From positions 528,501-592,500 of the forward strand of contig NZ_LT629733.1 in assembly GCF_900104785.1 (NCBI RefSeq): a stretch of 64,000 nt of DNA, in the 5' to 3' direction. How positions within the stretch are numbered: position 1 is the stretch's first letter; each line of letters begins with the position of its first letter. This DNA comes from Formosa sp. Hel1_31_208 (lineage in GTDB: Bacteria > Bacteroidota > Bacteroidia > Flavobacteriales > Flavobacteriaceae). A program made the translations under genes and the position numbers. The notes under the pieces were generated by a model. It had not been told where the DNA came from, made no database searches, and saw only the letters and a list, made by a program, of their open reading frames with translations. This document shows, piece after piece, positions 33,983 through 44,451 of the stretch.

Positions 33983-36420
33983 TTTTGTGTCTTGTTTAAT
34001 CGATCGCGTTCTTCTAACTCATTAGTTCGCTCGTTAAATTCTAGCTTGGTGTTTCCAAATTTATAACGGAAACCTAATCTTATATAACGATCATCAATGT
34101 CAATAAACTGTTTGTTGAATTGGTTTTGATATTGTGTGGCTACATCAAAATTATGTGTGTTAAATAGATCACTTATTGATAAGCTAATTGTTCCTTGTTT
34201 ATTAAATACGGTTTTAGAAATCGCTAATTGACTAAACAATCGATCTTCTACAGTTTGAAATCCTTGTAGATTTTTTCCAAGCCAAATTAAATCAAAGTAA
34301 ACACTTAAACTGTTATCCTTAAGCAATGAAAGGCTATTGGTCAGGTTTGTATAATTAGACCATTGGTCTTGAGTCACAATTCCATTCCCAAAATTAGTTT
34401 CTTCTTCTCTGTTATAAAATGAAGTTACAAAAAAGGTGTCCCATCGTTCTGTAACCGAATAGTCTATTACCATGTCAAATCCAAACTCTACGGTTTTATC
34501 AAAATTAACCGACTGATATTCAATAATATTGGTGTTATTATTTTGTCTTGGGATTTCTGAAATAGCGCCATCAAAGTTTTGATAATAGGCCTCAAAAGTT
34601 AATAAGCCATCAAACAACGTTGTCCCAACCCAGTAATGATCAAGGAACGTAGGCACTAATTGTGGGTTTCCGATAATCACATAATTGTCATTTAGGAAAA
34701 ATCGAAACGGATTTAAATCGGAATAACCAGGTCTTGAAATACTGCGCTTGTAATTAGCATACACATTGTATTGGTCTGAAATGTTATATTGAAAACTCAC
34801 TGTTGGAAAGAGCTCTAAATAGTCTTGTGTGTTAGATATAAAAGTAACGGGGGAGGCCCCTTCTAAATTTGTTTGTTCTGCTCTAAGCCCAATAGTAAGA
34901 TCAAACTTCTCGTTGCTGATCTCATAATTCATATAACCTGCAAAAATACGTTCATCATAATCAAAGGTATCCGAATTCAAAACATCAAGGGTTTCATTCC
35001 CTGTATTAAGGTTTACATCAAACTGAGAAAGATTACTTTCTGTAGTAATATTAGAGAATTTCACTCCTGTTTGAAAACTTGAATTGTCAGTTACTGGCAA
35101 GCTGTAATCAAGTTTAGCTGCTATAATTTGAGTTTCCTGATTCGCATTGGTATTAAACGCTGAGCGACTCTGAAAATTATCATTGACATCAAAAAACTCG
35201 CTAAGCGCTCCCTGATTTCTCTCATAATTATAAGTGGTATAATGGGTGTTAAACACAAGCTGTCCTTTGGTAAAGTCGTGGCTATAATCCAGGTCAAAAC
35301 CTAAATTGTATTTATTGTCTCTAGAGAGGTTATCAGCAGTAAATCTCGAAAGAAAATTTCCTTGATTATCTCTAATTATCGTTAGGTTATCAATACGGTA
35401 TTTGAAATATGGCAAATACGTGGCAATTGAGGATACGCTTAACGTATTATTTTCATTAATGTAATAATCAAAAGTCGTATTTAAGTTATGGGTTTCTGAC
35501 CAGGTATTCCGGTTGGTAAAAGACCTCCAGCTTTCGTCTATTACATTGACGTTGTCTAAATAATTTACGGTATCATCGCCGTCTCTATTGACCTTGTCTT
35601 TAGAATAATTATAGTTGAGGTTGAGGCTAATATTTTTATTTTTAAAGAAATGACTTGTGCCTACATTATATCTGGGAAATACCGCCTGTGTGAAATCGCT
35701 ATAAACACTACCATTATAACCTGTAATCAGATTTTTACTCATCACAATATTTAGAACCACACCACTTTCGGCATCGTAGCGAGCAGAAGGGTTTGTAATT
35801 ACCTCAACAGATTTTATGGCATTTGCTGAAGAGCCTTCAAGCAACTGATTTAAATCTTCCGAAGACAAATGAACTTTTCTGTTATTAATATAAACGGTAG
35901 GGTTTGTGTTTTTTACAGTAATCTCATCGCCCATAACCAATACGCCAGGCGTACTTTTTAATACTTGAAGCATATTGCCTTCAACCAATGCTGTATTTTC
36001 TACATTAAAAATAAGTCGATCCGCTTCGCGTTTTATGGTGGGTTTTCTAACGGTAATATTGATTTCATCTAAACTTTCACTATCTTCATTAAGTTGAATT
36101 GTTTTAAGGTCTAGATTACCTAAAAGCACAATCTTTTGCTTGTAAGGTTGGTATCCAATAAAACTTACTTTAATGATATAGGTTTGAGCTTCGAGATTAT
36201 TGAAGCTAAATGATCCGATACCATCAGATGATACTCCTTTTAAAATCTCACTTTCATCTTCGTTTAGCAAGATTATATTGGCTAGTTCTATAGGATTATT
36301 ATTCGTATCAACTACAATTCCACTTAGCGATAGATTTTGAGCATAACTCTGCATTGCGCATACCAAAAAAAGAAAACTATGTAGTAGGGATTTCAAATTA
36401 ATTAGGGTTTTATATCGCAA
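33979..36420 (-). CDS. Outer-membrane TonB-dependent receptor-like protein (CarboxypepD-reg + plug + barrel)
   Basis: 813 aa. A TTG start at 36420 gives a signal peptide ending at SYAQ. Order: carboxypeptidase regulatory-like domain (~25-110, LSGIVVDTNNNPIELANIILL), plug domain (~125-225, including GVLVMGDEITVKNTNPTVYINNRKV), then a beta barrel with many alternating strands rich in Tyr and Asn and ending FRYKFG. It matches the outer-membrane-receptor family with barrel type 3 that is abundant in Bacteroidetes. Substrate is unknown; no SusD partner is adjacent, so a glycan-import locus is unlikely. Confidence 0.88.
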   Translation of the reverse strand: MRYKTLINLKSLLHSFLFLVCAMQSYAQNLSLSGIVVDTNNNPIELANIILLNEDESEILKGVSSDGIGSFSFNNLEAQTYIIKVSFIGYQPYKQKIVLLGNLDLKTIQLNEDSESLDEINITVRKPTIKREADRLIFNVENTALVEGNMLQVLKSTPGVLVMGDEITVKNTNPTVYINNRKVHLSSEDLNQLLEGSSANAIKSVEVITNPSARYDAESGVVLNIVMSKNLITGYNGSVYSDFTQAVFPRYNVGTSHFFKNKNISLNLNYNYSKDKVNRDGDDTVNYLDNVNVIDESWRSFTNRNTWSETHNLNTTFDYYINENNTLSVSSIATYLPYFKYRIDNLTIIRDNQGNFLSRFTADNLSRDNKYNLGFDLDYSHDFTKGQLVFNTHYTTYNYERNQGALSEFFDVNDNFQSRSAFNTNANQETQIIAAKLDYSLPVTDNSSFQTGVKFSNITTESNLSQFDVNLNTGNETLDVLNSDTFDYDERIFAGYMNYEISNEKFDLTIGLRAEQTNLEGASPVTFISNTQDYLELFPTVSFQYNISDQYNVYANYKRSISRPGYSDLNPFRFFLNDNYVIIGNPQLVPTFLDHYWVGTTLFDGLLTFEAYYQNFDGAISEIPRQNNNTNIIEYQSVNFDKTVEFGFDMVIDYSVTERWDTFFVTSFYNREEETNFGNGIVTQDQWSNYTNLTNSLSLLKDNSLSVYFDLIWLGKNLQGFQTVEDRLFSQLAISKTVFNKQGTISLSISDLFNTHNFDVATQYQNQFNKQFIDIDDRYIRLGFRYKFGNTKLEFNERTNELEERDRLNKTQN

Positions 36421-36513
36421 TATAGCATTTGTTTTTAAATACTATTTACGGGTTTTCCTTACTTACGAAGCTTTTTGTAAACATTTATTCCATTTTATGC
36501 ATAATAAATGAAT

Positions 36514-36522
36514 TATATTTGC
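36514..36522 (+). promoter_or_regulatory. -7 box of lepA promoter
   Basis: TATATTTGC matches TAnnTTTGC, 29 nt before the lepA ATG. Confidence 0.55.
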
Positions 36523-36551
36523 AAATCTTTATCGGGATGAATTAGGATTAT

Positions 36552-38348
36552 ATGAAGAACATTAGAAATTTTTGCATAATTGCACATATTGACCACGGAA
36601 AAAGCACACTTGCCGATCGTTTGCTTGATTTCACAGGTACTGTAACCGCTAGAGAAAAGCAAGACCAACTGTTAGACAGTATGGATTTGGAGCGTGAACG
36701 TGGAATTACCATTAAATCGCATGCCATTCAAATGGAATATACATTTGAAGGTCAAGACTATATACTTAATCTTATTGATACACCTGGTCACGTCGATTTC
36801 TCTTATGAGGTGTCTCGGTCTATTGCTGCTTGTGAGGGGGCTTTATTAATTGTTGATGCTGCTCAAAGTATCCAAGCCCAAACCATATCAAACCTGTATC
36901 TCGCTTTAGAAAATGATTTAGAAATTATTCCTGTTCTCAATAAAGTAGACTTACCAAGCGCTAACCCAGAGGAAGTTACAGACGACATTGTTGATCTTTT
37001 AGGATGTGATCCAGAAGAAGTGATTCATGCCAGCGGTAAAACAGGTTTTGGAATTGATAATATATTGAAAGCAATTATTGAACGTGTTCCTGCCCCAAAA
37101 GGGGATGTCAATGCGCCTTTACAAGCCTTAATTTTTGATTCAGTCTACAATACATTTAGAGGTATTGAAACCTATTTTAGGGTGTTTAACGGTGAAATTA
37201 AAAAAGGACAAAAAATTAAATTCGTCGCTACAGATAAAGAATATTTTGCAGATGAAGTTGGCACATTAAAACTTAGTCAAGTTCCTAAAAAAAGTGTTAA
37301 AGCTGGTGATGTTGGCTATTTAATTACCGGAATTAAAACCGCTAAAGAAGTCAAAGTTGGAGATACTATTACTGATTTTGCTAATCCAACAACGAATATT
37401 GTTGAAGGTTTTGAGGATGTAAAGCCTATGGTTTTTGCTGGTATTTATCCCGTAGATACCGAAGATTACGAAGAGCTTCGTAACTCTATGGAAAAACTAC
37501 AATTAAATGATGCTTCTTTAGTATTTCAACCTGAAAGTTCAGCAGCTTTAGGTTTTGGCTTCCGTTGTGGATTCTTAGGCATGCTTCACATGGAAATCAT
37601 TCAAGAACGACTAGAGCGTGAGTTTGATATGACTGTAATTACGACGGTACCTAACGTGTCTTACCATGCCTACACAAATAAAAATCCAGACGAGCCTTTT
37701 ATTGTGAATAATCCATCAGATTTGCCAGAACCCACAACAGTAAATCGTGTTGAAGAACCTTATATTAAAGCCACTATTATTACCAAATCTGATTTTGTTG
37801 GTAATGTGATGTCGCTTTGTATTGAAAAACGTGGTATTGTTTTAAACCAAACTTATTTAACAACAGAGCGCGTTGAATTAACCTTTGAAATGCCTCTTGC
37901 TGAAATTGTCTTTGATTTTTACGATCGTCTAAAAACAGTTTCGAAAGGTTATGCGTCATTTGATTATTCGCCCATTGGGATGAAGGTATCAAAATTGGTG
38001 CGTTTAGATATTTTATTAAACGCCCAACCCGTTGATGCGCTTTCAGCACTAATTCATGCTGATAATGCCCAACACATTGGAAAAAAAATGTGCGAGAAAC
38101 TGAAGGAATTAATTCCAAGACAGCAGTTTGATATTCCTATTCAAGCCGCTATTGGTGCCAAAATTATTTCTCGAGAAACAATTAAAGCCTTGCGTAAAGA
38201 TGTAACTGCCAAATGTTATGGTGGAGATATTTCGCGTAAACGCAAGCTTTTAGAAAAACAGAAAAAAGGTAAAAAACGCATGCGTCAAGTTGGTAATGTA
38301 GAAATACCGCAACAAGCGTTTATGGCTGTTTTAAAATTGAATGATTAA
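36552..38348 (+). CDS. lepA: Elongation factor 4 (LepA), ribosome-associated GTPase
   Basis: 598 aa, the normal length. G motifs: [15 protein letters not shown] (G1), GITIKS (G2), [12 protein letters not shown] (G3), NKVDLP (G4). EF-G-like domains II, III and V follow, then the LepA-specific C-terminal domain with [29 protein letters not shown] and [25 protein letters not shown]. It back-translocates or helps stalled ribosomes and 30S assembly. Monocistronic with a terminator hairpin after it. Confidence 0.97.
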   Translation: MKNIRNFCIIAHIDHGKSTLADRLLDFTGTVTAREKQDQLLDSMDLERERGITIKSHAIQMEYTFEGQDYILNLIDTPGHVDFSYEVSRSIAACEGALLIVDAAQSIQAQTISNLYLALENDLEIIPVLNKVDLPSANPEEVTDDIVDLLGCDPEEVIHASGKTGFGIDNILKAIIERVPAPKGDVNAPLQALIFDSVYNTFRGIETYFRVFNGEIKKGQKIKFVATDKEYFADEVGTLKLSQVPKKSVKAGDVGYLITGIKTAKEVKVGDTITDFANPTTNIVEGFEDVKPMVFAGIYPVDTEDYEELRNSMEKLQLNDASLVFQPESSAALGFGFRCGFLGMLHMEIIQERLEREFDMTVITTVPNVSYHAYTNKNPDEPFIVNNPSDLPEPTTVNRVEEPYIKATIITKSDFVGNVMSLCIEKRGIVLNQTYLTTERVELTFEMPLAEIVFDFYDRLKTVSKGYASFDYSPIGMKVSKLVRLDILLNAQPVDALSALIHADNAQHIGKKMCEKLKELIPRQQFDIPIQAAIGAKIISRETIKALRKDVTAKCYGGDISRKRKLLEKQKKGKKRMRQVGNVEIPQQAFMAVLKLND

Positions 38349-38373
38349 TCTTATAAATAGATTCTATTATATC

Positions 38374-38402
38374 AACCGAAGCTAATTGCTTCGGTTAATT
38401 TG
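38374..38402 (+). terminator. Terminator hairpin after lepA
   Basis: AACCGAAGC / GCTTCGGTT perfect 9-bp stem with a 5-nt loop, followed by a mixed T-rich tract. Confidence 0.7.
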
Positions 38403-38464
38403 TGTTTTTAAGTATGAGAAATTAGGGAAACTTCCCTGTCTTCGCTTTATTATTAGTCTCTTTA

Positions 38465-40312
38465 TTAATCTTCATTAGCAACTTCTTCAACATCAAAAGG
38501 CTTGCCTAGGTAGACTAATTTAAAGTCGTTTCCTATCTCATCTACATCTGTATTGTAGGATGATATGATATGAAGCTCACCCTCACCATCTTTTATAAAT
38601 AAAGGAATAATATCCTTATCGTTATCTGTAATTTCAATAAGGCTTTCATAATGCGCTTTATCGTTTAAATCAATTTCCTGAATAGAAGGGTATTCTCTTG
38701 TCACCTCATTGAGCCTTAAATAATCATCTGTATGCGAGAACAAGCCTTCCTTTGGGTTTATCTCGGGGTTATTCATTTCTAAAGAACTTACCAACCTAAA
38801 CGATCCATTCTCTCCAAATTGCTTGCTAAATTTATTTATAGCATACTTATTAATATCGCTGTTTCCGGTCATGGCCATAAGATAACCAACATCGTTCAAT
38901 TCAATATTATCTGCAAGTGTTTCAGAATAGATATTAGTATTAAGTGCTTCTAAACCCAATTCTTTTGCCTTATCTATATTGCCTTGGTTGCTATCAATTA
39001 GCACCACGTGTCTACCGTGTGATTCTAAATAATGCCCCAATAATCGGGACACTTTTGAAGCTCCTACAATTAATATCCCATTAGACTTTGTTAAAAAGAC
39101 CCCAACCATTTTTGCAAATAATCGCGCTGTAGTTGCATTAAGTAAAACCGTCCCTAAAACAATCATAAACACCAAGGGTGTGATATATTCGGCACCTTCA
39201 ACCCCTTGTTTTATGAGTTTACTTCCAAAAAGAGAAGCAATACCGGCAGCGACAATACCGCGCGGACCAACCCAACTTATAAATAGTTTTTCATTGAGAG
39301 TGAGTTTGGAGCCTCCTGTACTGAGAAAGACGGCTAATGGCCTAATTATAAAAACCACTATAGCAAAAATCGCTGCTGTTTTCCATGTGTACAGTAACAT
39401 GAGATCTTCTATATTGATGTTCGCCGCTAAAAGAATGAATAAAATGGAAATTAATAGCACACTCAAAGACTCTTTAAAATAGAGTAGTTCCTTAATATTC
39501 TCTAACTTTCCGTTTCCTAATACCATCCCCATTACCACAACGGCTAATAAACCAGATTCGTGAGCAAAAATTTCAGATTCTACAAATACTAATAGCACAG
39601 TAGAGAGCGATACAACATTTAATAAGTAGTGTGGAATTAGTTTTTTATTAATGGCAAAGGCTAGTGCATGGGCAAATGTAAAACCGAAGGTCGTTCCAAA
39701 AAGAATAATTTTGCCAAACTCTATAAATGCAGTTTTTGTAAATCCACTATCCCCCTCCACACTAATAAACTCAAAGACTAGTACGGCCACTAAAGCGCCT
39801 ATTGGATCAATAAGAATTCCTTCCCATTTTAGGATTGTTGAAATATCTTTTTTAAGTGGAATATTGCGCAAAATAGGGGTAATCACTGTAGGTCCTGTCA
39901 CAATAATTAAACCTGAAAACAAAAACGATAATTCCCAGCTCAAATTAAAAATAAGGTGAGCAATTAGGCCAGCGCCAAAAAAAGTTACAGCAGAACCAAG
40001 GGTAATCAGTTTGGTAATAACTGGACCAACATTCTTGATTTCTGACCGCTTAAGGGTTAAACCGCCTTCAAATAATATGATACTAATGGCAAGGGACACA
40101 AAATAATACAGTCCATCTCCAGGAAATAATCCTTTTTCTCCATTCCAAATAGGTTCAATCCATTTGGTGCCATCTTCCGATAAAAATTCTGCCGCAATTG
40201 GCCCTACTAAAAGCCCAATAAGAATTAAAGGTAAAATCGCTGGAATTTTAAATTTCCAGGCAAACCATTGCGCTAATATTCCTAAGATGATGATTCCTGC
40301 TAATTCTAACAT
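38465..40312 (-). CDS. CPA1-type Na+/H+ antiporter with TrkA-N domain
   Basis: 615 aa. About 12 transmembrane helices in residues 1-395, including IPAILPLILIGLLVGP and SGLIIVTGPTVITPILRNIP and the GPRGIVAAGIASLFG segment. A RCK/TrkA-N nucleotide-binding domain follows at ~405-510 (ILIVGASKVSRLLGHYLESHGRHVVLIDSN), and an acidic C-terminal tail. It exchanges Na+ (or K+) for H+ for pH and salt balance; ion choice cannot be read directly. It is divergent from the UspA-SulP pair. Confidence 0.9.
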   Translation of the reverse strand: MLELAGIIILGILAQWFAWKFKIPAILPLILIGLLVGPIAAEFLSEDGTKWIEPIWNGEKGLFPGDGLYYFVSLAISIILFEGGLTLKRSEIKNVGPVITKLITLGSAVTFFGAGLIAHLIFNLSWELSFLFSGLIIVTGPTVITPILRNIPLKKDISTILKWEGILIDPIGALVAVLVFEFISVEGDSGFTKTAFIEFGKIILFGTTFGFTFAHALAFAINKKLIPHYLLNVVSLSTVLLVFVESEIFAHESGLLAVVVMGMVLGNGKLENIKELLYFKESLSVLLISILFILLAANINIEDLMLLYTWKTAAIFAIVVFIIRPLAVFLSTGGSKLTLNEKLFISWVGPRGIVAAGIASLFGSKLIKQGVEGAEYITPLVFMIVLGTVLLNATTARLFAKMVGVFLTKSNGILIVGASKVSRLLGHYLESHGRHVVLIDSNQGNIDKAKELGLEALNTNIYSETLADNIELNDVGYLMAMTGNSDINKYAINKFSKQFGENGSFRLVSSLEMNNPEINPKEGLFSHTDDYLRLNEVTREYPSIQEIDLNDKAHYESLIEITDNDKDIIPLFIKDGEGELHIISSYNTDVDEIGNDFKLVYLGKPFDVEEVANED

Positions 40313-40453
40313 GTATCTTAATTTTTGAAAGCTAAATATAAAATAAACAAACTTAACAATTTATAAACACCTCAAAAACATGGAGGATTGTATTTGTTTC
40401 AATAAGGATAAAAAAAGTACTAACTTACCGTCGAAATTGAATATTAATAGCAC

Positions 40454-41302
40454 TTGACCAATAAAATTTTTAAAACCATAGGTATTGGGGTTGCATTCTC
40501 TCCAAACCTGAAGGCTAATATTTATGAAGCAGCACGATTATCACTCTTTTTTGAGAGTAAATTAGTGCTAATTCATGTTGGAGAAAAATCTTCGGAAAAA
40601 GAACAACAAATTCTTAATATTCTTCAGCCTTTCATTGCACAAGGTCTCAAAATTGAGATGGTCTTTCAAACAGGAGGCCCTGTTGATGTGATCTCATCGA
40701 TTTCAGAAGCAAAAAAAGTAGATCTTTTAGTTTTGGGCGCATTACAGAAAGAAAACTTTGTACAATACTATTTGGGAACAATTGCTAGGAAAATAACTAG
40801 GAAGGCTAATTGCTCAATTTTACTACTCATAAAACCCTCTGTAGAACGAATAATCTGTAAACACATTGTTGTCAATGGTCTAAATGACCCTAAAACCAAG
40901 CAAACGATTTCTACAGCTTTTTATGTGTCTCATAAGCTACAGTCAAAAAAAATAACCATAGTTGAAGAGATTACAAAACAAGAGGTAGCAGTAAGTGTTA
41001 ATGATGACAAATCACTACGTAAATCAGCAATCATTAAAGAACGTATTAAAATGCGTGAAGATTCTCGTGTGAAGCGTATTGTTAGTGAAATTCCTGTATC
41101 GCAAAAAAGCAGTGTACAAACAAAAACCCAATCTATTTTTGGAAAAAGAGGTTATAGTATTGGGCATTATGCACAATTTGTTCGGGCTGATTTATTGGTG
41201 ATGAATGCGCCTTTAAAAACGAGTTTTTGGGATCGTCTTTTCCCTCATGATATTGAATACATTCTATCTGAATTACCAACTGATGTATTGATTATACGAT
41301 GA
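40454..41302 (+). CDS. Universal stress protein (UspA family)
   Basis: 282 aa, a tandem arrangement of two Usp-like folds. TTG start at 40454 (no suitable ATG nearby). The first domain (~1-130) has IGVAFSPNLKANIYEAARLSLF and LLVLGALQKENFVQYYLGTIARKITRKANCSILLL, matching the Usp fold and the G-x2-G-x9-G-type nucleotide region only partly. The second is more divergent. The stop overlaps the SulP ATG by 4 nt, so the pair is translationally coupled and the Usp protein may regulate the transporter; that is inference. Confidence 0.82.
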   Translation: MTNKIFKTIGIGVAFSPNLKANIYEAARLSLFFESKLVLIHVGEKSSEKEQQILNILQPFIAQGLKIEMVFQTGGPVDVISSISEAKKVDLLVLGALQKENFVQYYLGTIARKITRKANCSILLLIKPSVERIICKHIVVNGLNDPKTKQTISTAFYVSHKLQSKKITIVEEITKQEVAVSVNDDKSLRKSAIIKERIKMREDSRVKRIVSEIPVSQKSSVQTKTQSIFGKRGYSIGHYAQFVRADLLVMNAPLKTSFWDRLFPHDIEYILSELPTDVLIIR

Positions 41303-43500
41303 CACCCCCAAAAAAAAACATATCGTTCTTTTTTAAACAACTCCCTAAAAATATATTTTCAGGATTTGTGGTTAGTCTCATCGCACTGCCTTTGGGTTTA
41401 GGACTAGCCATGGCTAGTGATGCGCCAGCAATAGCAGGTGTAATCACAGCAATTGTTGGTGGTGTTATTGTCTCCATCTTAGGCGGAAGTCATGTAACCA
41501 TTACTGGACCAGGAAACGGTTTAGTTGGTGTGACATTAGTAGCTATAACCACATTAGGTATAGAAAGCGCTTATGCTGCTATTATTTGCTCAGGAATTTT
41601 GCTCATGGTTTTAGGGTTTTTGCGAATGGGAAATCTAGCCGATTTTTTTCCGTCCTCTGCTATACAGGGTATGCTAGCAGCGATTGGTTTAATCATATTA
41701 GGAAAGCAGTTTCATATTATGTTTGGTCATAGAATTTCACGCGAAAACACCATTGACTATCTTATTGAAATCCCCTATACGGTCAATGATGCATTGCATT
41801 ATGAAAATACCGGATTAATTTATGCTGCTGCGGCAGGTGTTTTAAGCTTGCTCATTATGGTGTTCTATTCAAAAATAAGACATAAATACCTACAACTCAT
41901 TCCTGCTCCAATGTGGATCGTACTGCTATCAATTGGGTTTAGTTATTACTTTGAATTGATATTACACCAAGATAATCCTATCGCAAAAGACTATATGATT
42001 CCTGCAATACCTTCATTTTCTGAAATTACCACAAAACTGCCTGAAGTGTCATTTTCAAATGTTGGTAGTTTACCATTTTGGGGAAGTGTGATATCTCTAA
42101 CCTTAATTTCAAGTATAGAGTCACTATTGAGTATAAAAGCTGTTGATAAGTTAGATCCTGAAAAACGTCGCTCAAACGTGAATAGAGATTTAAAAGCTCT
42201 AGGTCTAGGAACTGTTGGAAGCGGGTTTCTTGGTGGGTTAAATGTAGTGACAGTAATTGCAAGAAGCTCTGTAAATGTTAATAATGGCGGAACTAATAGA
42301 TCTTCAAACTTTTTTCACGCCTTCTTTTTAGTGGTGTTTATTGTATTGTTTAGCACACAGTTAACACGAATTCCGTTACCTGCACTAATGGCAATCTTGG
42401 TCTACACAGGCTACAAATTGGCATCACCAGATTTAATTAAAAAGATTTTTTCCGTCGGAAAAGAGCAACTTATTATCTTTTTTATCACGCTTTTAACGAC
42501 ATTAAAATTTGGATTAATTATTGGGATTTCAGCAGGTGTGCTTGTAACGATAATCATCCACTTTATCATCAATAAAAACATCGCATTGTTTTTGAGGCAT
42601 TGGATAAAGCCTAATGTGTTGATGTTTAGAGAAGATGACAATAAATCTAATTACTATGTCAGTGTGAAACACTTTTGCACCTTTGCTAACTTTTATAGAT
42701 TGAAACAAAAATTAGACGCTATTCCAGAGGAAAATGATGTGATTGTCGATTTTTCTTTATGCGAATTTGTTGACCATACCGTTATGGAAAACCTTAACAA
42801 TTATCAAAATACATTTACAAAAAAAGGAGGTCATTTTGATATTATAGGATTAGACATGCATGACGCCGATTCAAAACATCCTTTTGCATTAAGAAAAATA
42901 GTACCAGTTCCTAAACTTTTTGGATACAATCTTACAAAAAGACAAGAAAATCTAGAGACAATCGCTAACGATTACGAACTTGTTTACAATGCTGAAAAAA
43001 ACAAAGAAACATTATTCTTGAATGAATTTCTGTACTTTAAAACTAAACAGATTAATCATATTTATAATGAACTCACCGATGATACTAATCACTTCAATCT
43101 GTTCGATATAGAATTTTCTGAAGGTGAATTTATTGCCAAAGAGGTCATCAGAGCCTCAATGCTTCACATCAAATTAAATGCCTTTATTCCTGTGTTTTCA
43201 TTAGATAGAGAGAGTTTAATAGATAAGGTATATGCAATAGCTGGCTTCTCAGATATTAATTTCGACAAACACCAAGATTTTTCAAAACGTTTTCATTTGG
43301 TAGGAGAAAACATTGATGATATAAAAACCTTTTTTAATGATGAACTCATTCATTTTTTTGAAAGCAATCCATACTATCACATTGAGTCTAACGGAAACAG
43401 CTTATTGATTTTTAGTAGACAACGCCTGGCAAGCACAAAAGAGATAAAGGCGCTATTAGATTTTGGCAAACGATTAAAGTCTGTTATTTCAAATACTTAG
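41299..43500 (+). CDS. SulP-family anion transporter with STAS and extra C-terminal domain
   Basis: 733 aa. The SulP membrane domain (~15-440) begins with FSGFVVSLIALPLGLGLAMASDAPAIAG and has GGSHVTITGPGNGLVG and ISSIESLLSIKAVDKLDP. A STAS-like domain lies at ~450-525 (IVDFSLCEFVDHTVMENLNNY). The remaining ~210 residues form a domain I do not recognise. SulP members carry sulfate, bicarbonate or other anions; in marine bacteria many act on bicarbonate, but the substrate here is undetermined. Coupled to the UspA gene by an ATGA overlap. Confidence 0.9.
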   Translation: MTPPKKNISFFFKQLPKNIFSGFVVSLIALPLGLGLAMASDAPAIAGVITAIVGGVIVSILGGSHVTITGPGNGLVGVTLVAITTLGIESAYAAIICSGILLMVLGFLRMGNLADFFPSSAIQGMLAAIGLIILGKQFHIMFGHRISRENTIDYLIEIPYTVNDALHYENTGLIYAAAAGVLSLLIMVFYSKIRHKYLQLIPAPMWIVLLSIGFSYYFELILHQDNPIAKDYMIPAIPSFSEITTKLPEVSFSNVGSLPFWGSVISLTLISSIESLLSIKAVDKLDPEKRRSNVNRDLKALGLGTVGSGFLGGLNVVTVIARSSVNVNNGGTNRSSNFFHAFFLVVFIVLFSTQLTRIPLPALMAILVYTGYKLASPDLIKKIFSVGKEQLIIFFITLLTTLKFGLIIGISAGVLVTIIIHFIINKNIALFLRHWIKPNVLMFREDDNKSNYYVSVKHFCTFANFYRLKQKLDAIPEENDVIVDFSLCEFVDHTVMENLNNYQNTFTKKGGHFDIIGLDMHDADSKHPFALRKIVPVPKLFGYNLTKRQENLETIANDYELVYNAEKNKETLFLNEFLYFKTKQINHIYNELTDDTNHFNLFDIEFSEGEFIAKEVIRASMLHIKLNAFIPVFSLDRESLIDKVYAIAGFSDINFDKHQDFSKRFHLVGENIDDIKTFFNDELIHFFESNPYYHIESNGNSLLIFSRQRLASTKEIKALLDFGKRLKSVISNT

Positions 43501-43586
43501 ATTATTGTTAAGAAACACGATAGCTCATTTCTTAATAAACTGCTAAAAGCTATCGAGTTGACAATCCTATTTATTATTTTGCAAAC

Positions 43587-44447
43587 ATGAATTTATATCC
43601 TATAAATGCTGGAAATTTTAAACTCGATGGTGGTGCTATGTTTGGAGTAGTTCCGAAGTCTTTATGGACAAGAACCAATCCGGCTGATGCTAATAATATG
43701 ATTGATATTGCGGCACGTTGTTTGTTAATTGAAGATGGTAATCGACTCCTATTAATCGACACTGGCATGGGTAATAAACAAAGTGATAAATTCTACAGTT
43801 ACTATGATCTATGGGGAAATGACTCCATTGACAGCTCGCTCAAAGCCCATGGCTTTCATCGTGATGACATCACGGACGTATTTATGACCCATTTACATTT
43901 TGATCATTGTGGTGGCAGTATTCAATGGAATAAAGATAAAACAGGTTACGAACCAGCATTTAAGAATGCGAATTTTTGGAGTAATAAAGACCATTGGGAA
44001 TGGGCAACACAGCCTAATCGACGTGAAAAAGCGTCATTTTTAAAGGAGAATATTTTTCCCATGGAAGAAAGTGGTCATTTAAAATTTACATCGCTTCCTG
44101 AATCTGATATTCTAAAAAACTCGGTATTAGGTTTTGATATCTTTTTTGCCAATGGTCATACAGATAAACAAATGATCCCAATGATTCCATATAAAAATAA
44201 AACGATTTGTTTTATGGCCGATTTGCTCCCAACAGCAGGTCATTTGCCCTTACCTTTCGTTATGGGTTATGATACGCGACCATTGCTTACTTTAGATGAA
44301 AAAGAACGCTTTCTTAATCTTGCTGCAGATCATAACTATTATTTGTTTTTAGAACACGATGCACACAATGAAATTATAACCGTACAACACACCGAAAAGG
44401 GTGTGCGACTCAAAGAAACTTTTACAACAAACGATATATTTAATTAA
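43587..44447 (+). CDS. Metallo-beta-lactamase-fold hydrolase
   Basis: 286 aa. Zinc motif THLHFDHCGG at ~107-116, additional metal residues in ANGHTDKQ and FMADLLPTAGH, and the final His in LEHDAHNE. No signal peptide, so cytoplasmic. The layout is like AHL-lactonase/quorum-quenching and related lactonase families, but the substrate is unknown. An IR-containing 86-bp gap precedes it; a near-consensus TTATTTTGC lies 6 nt before the ATG. The S8 protease gene starts 4 bp after its stop. Confidence 0.85.
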   Translation: MNLYPINAGNFKLDGGAMFGVVPKSLWTRTNPADANNMIDIAARCLLIEDGNRLLLIDTGMGNKQSDKFYSYYDLWGNDSIDSSLKAHGFHRDDITDVFMTHLHFDHCGGSIQWNKDKTGYEPAFKNANFWSNKDHWEWATQPNRREKASFLKENIFPMEESGHLKFTSLPESDILKNSVLGFDIFFANGHTDKQMIPMIPYKNKTICFMADLLPTAGHLPLPFVMGYDTRPLLTLDEKERFLNLAADHNYYLFLEHDAHNEIITVQHTEKGVRLKETFTTNDIFN

Positions 44448-44451
44448 TGCT

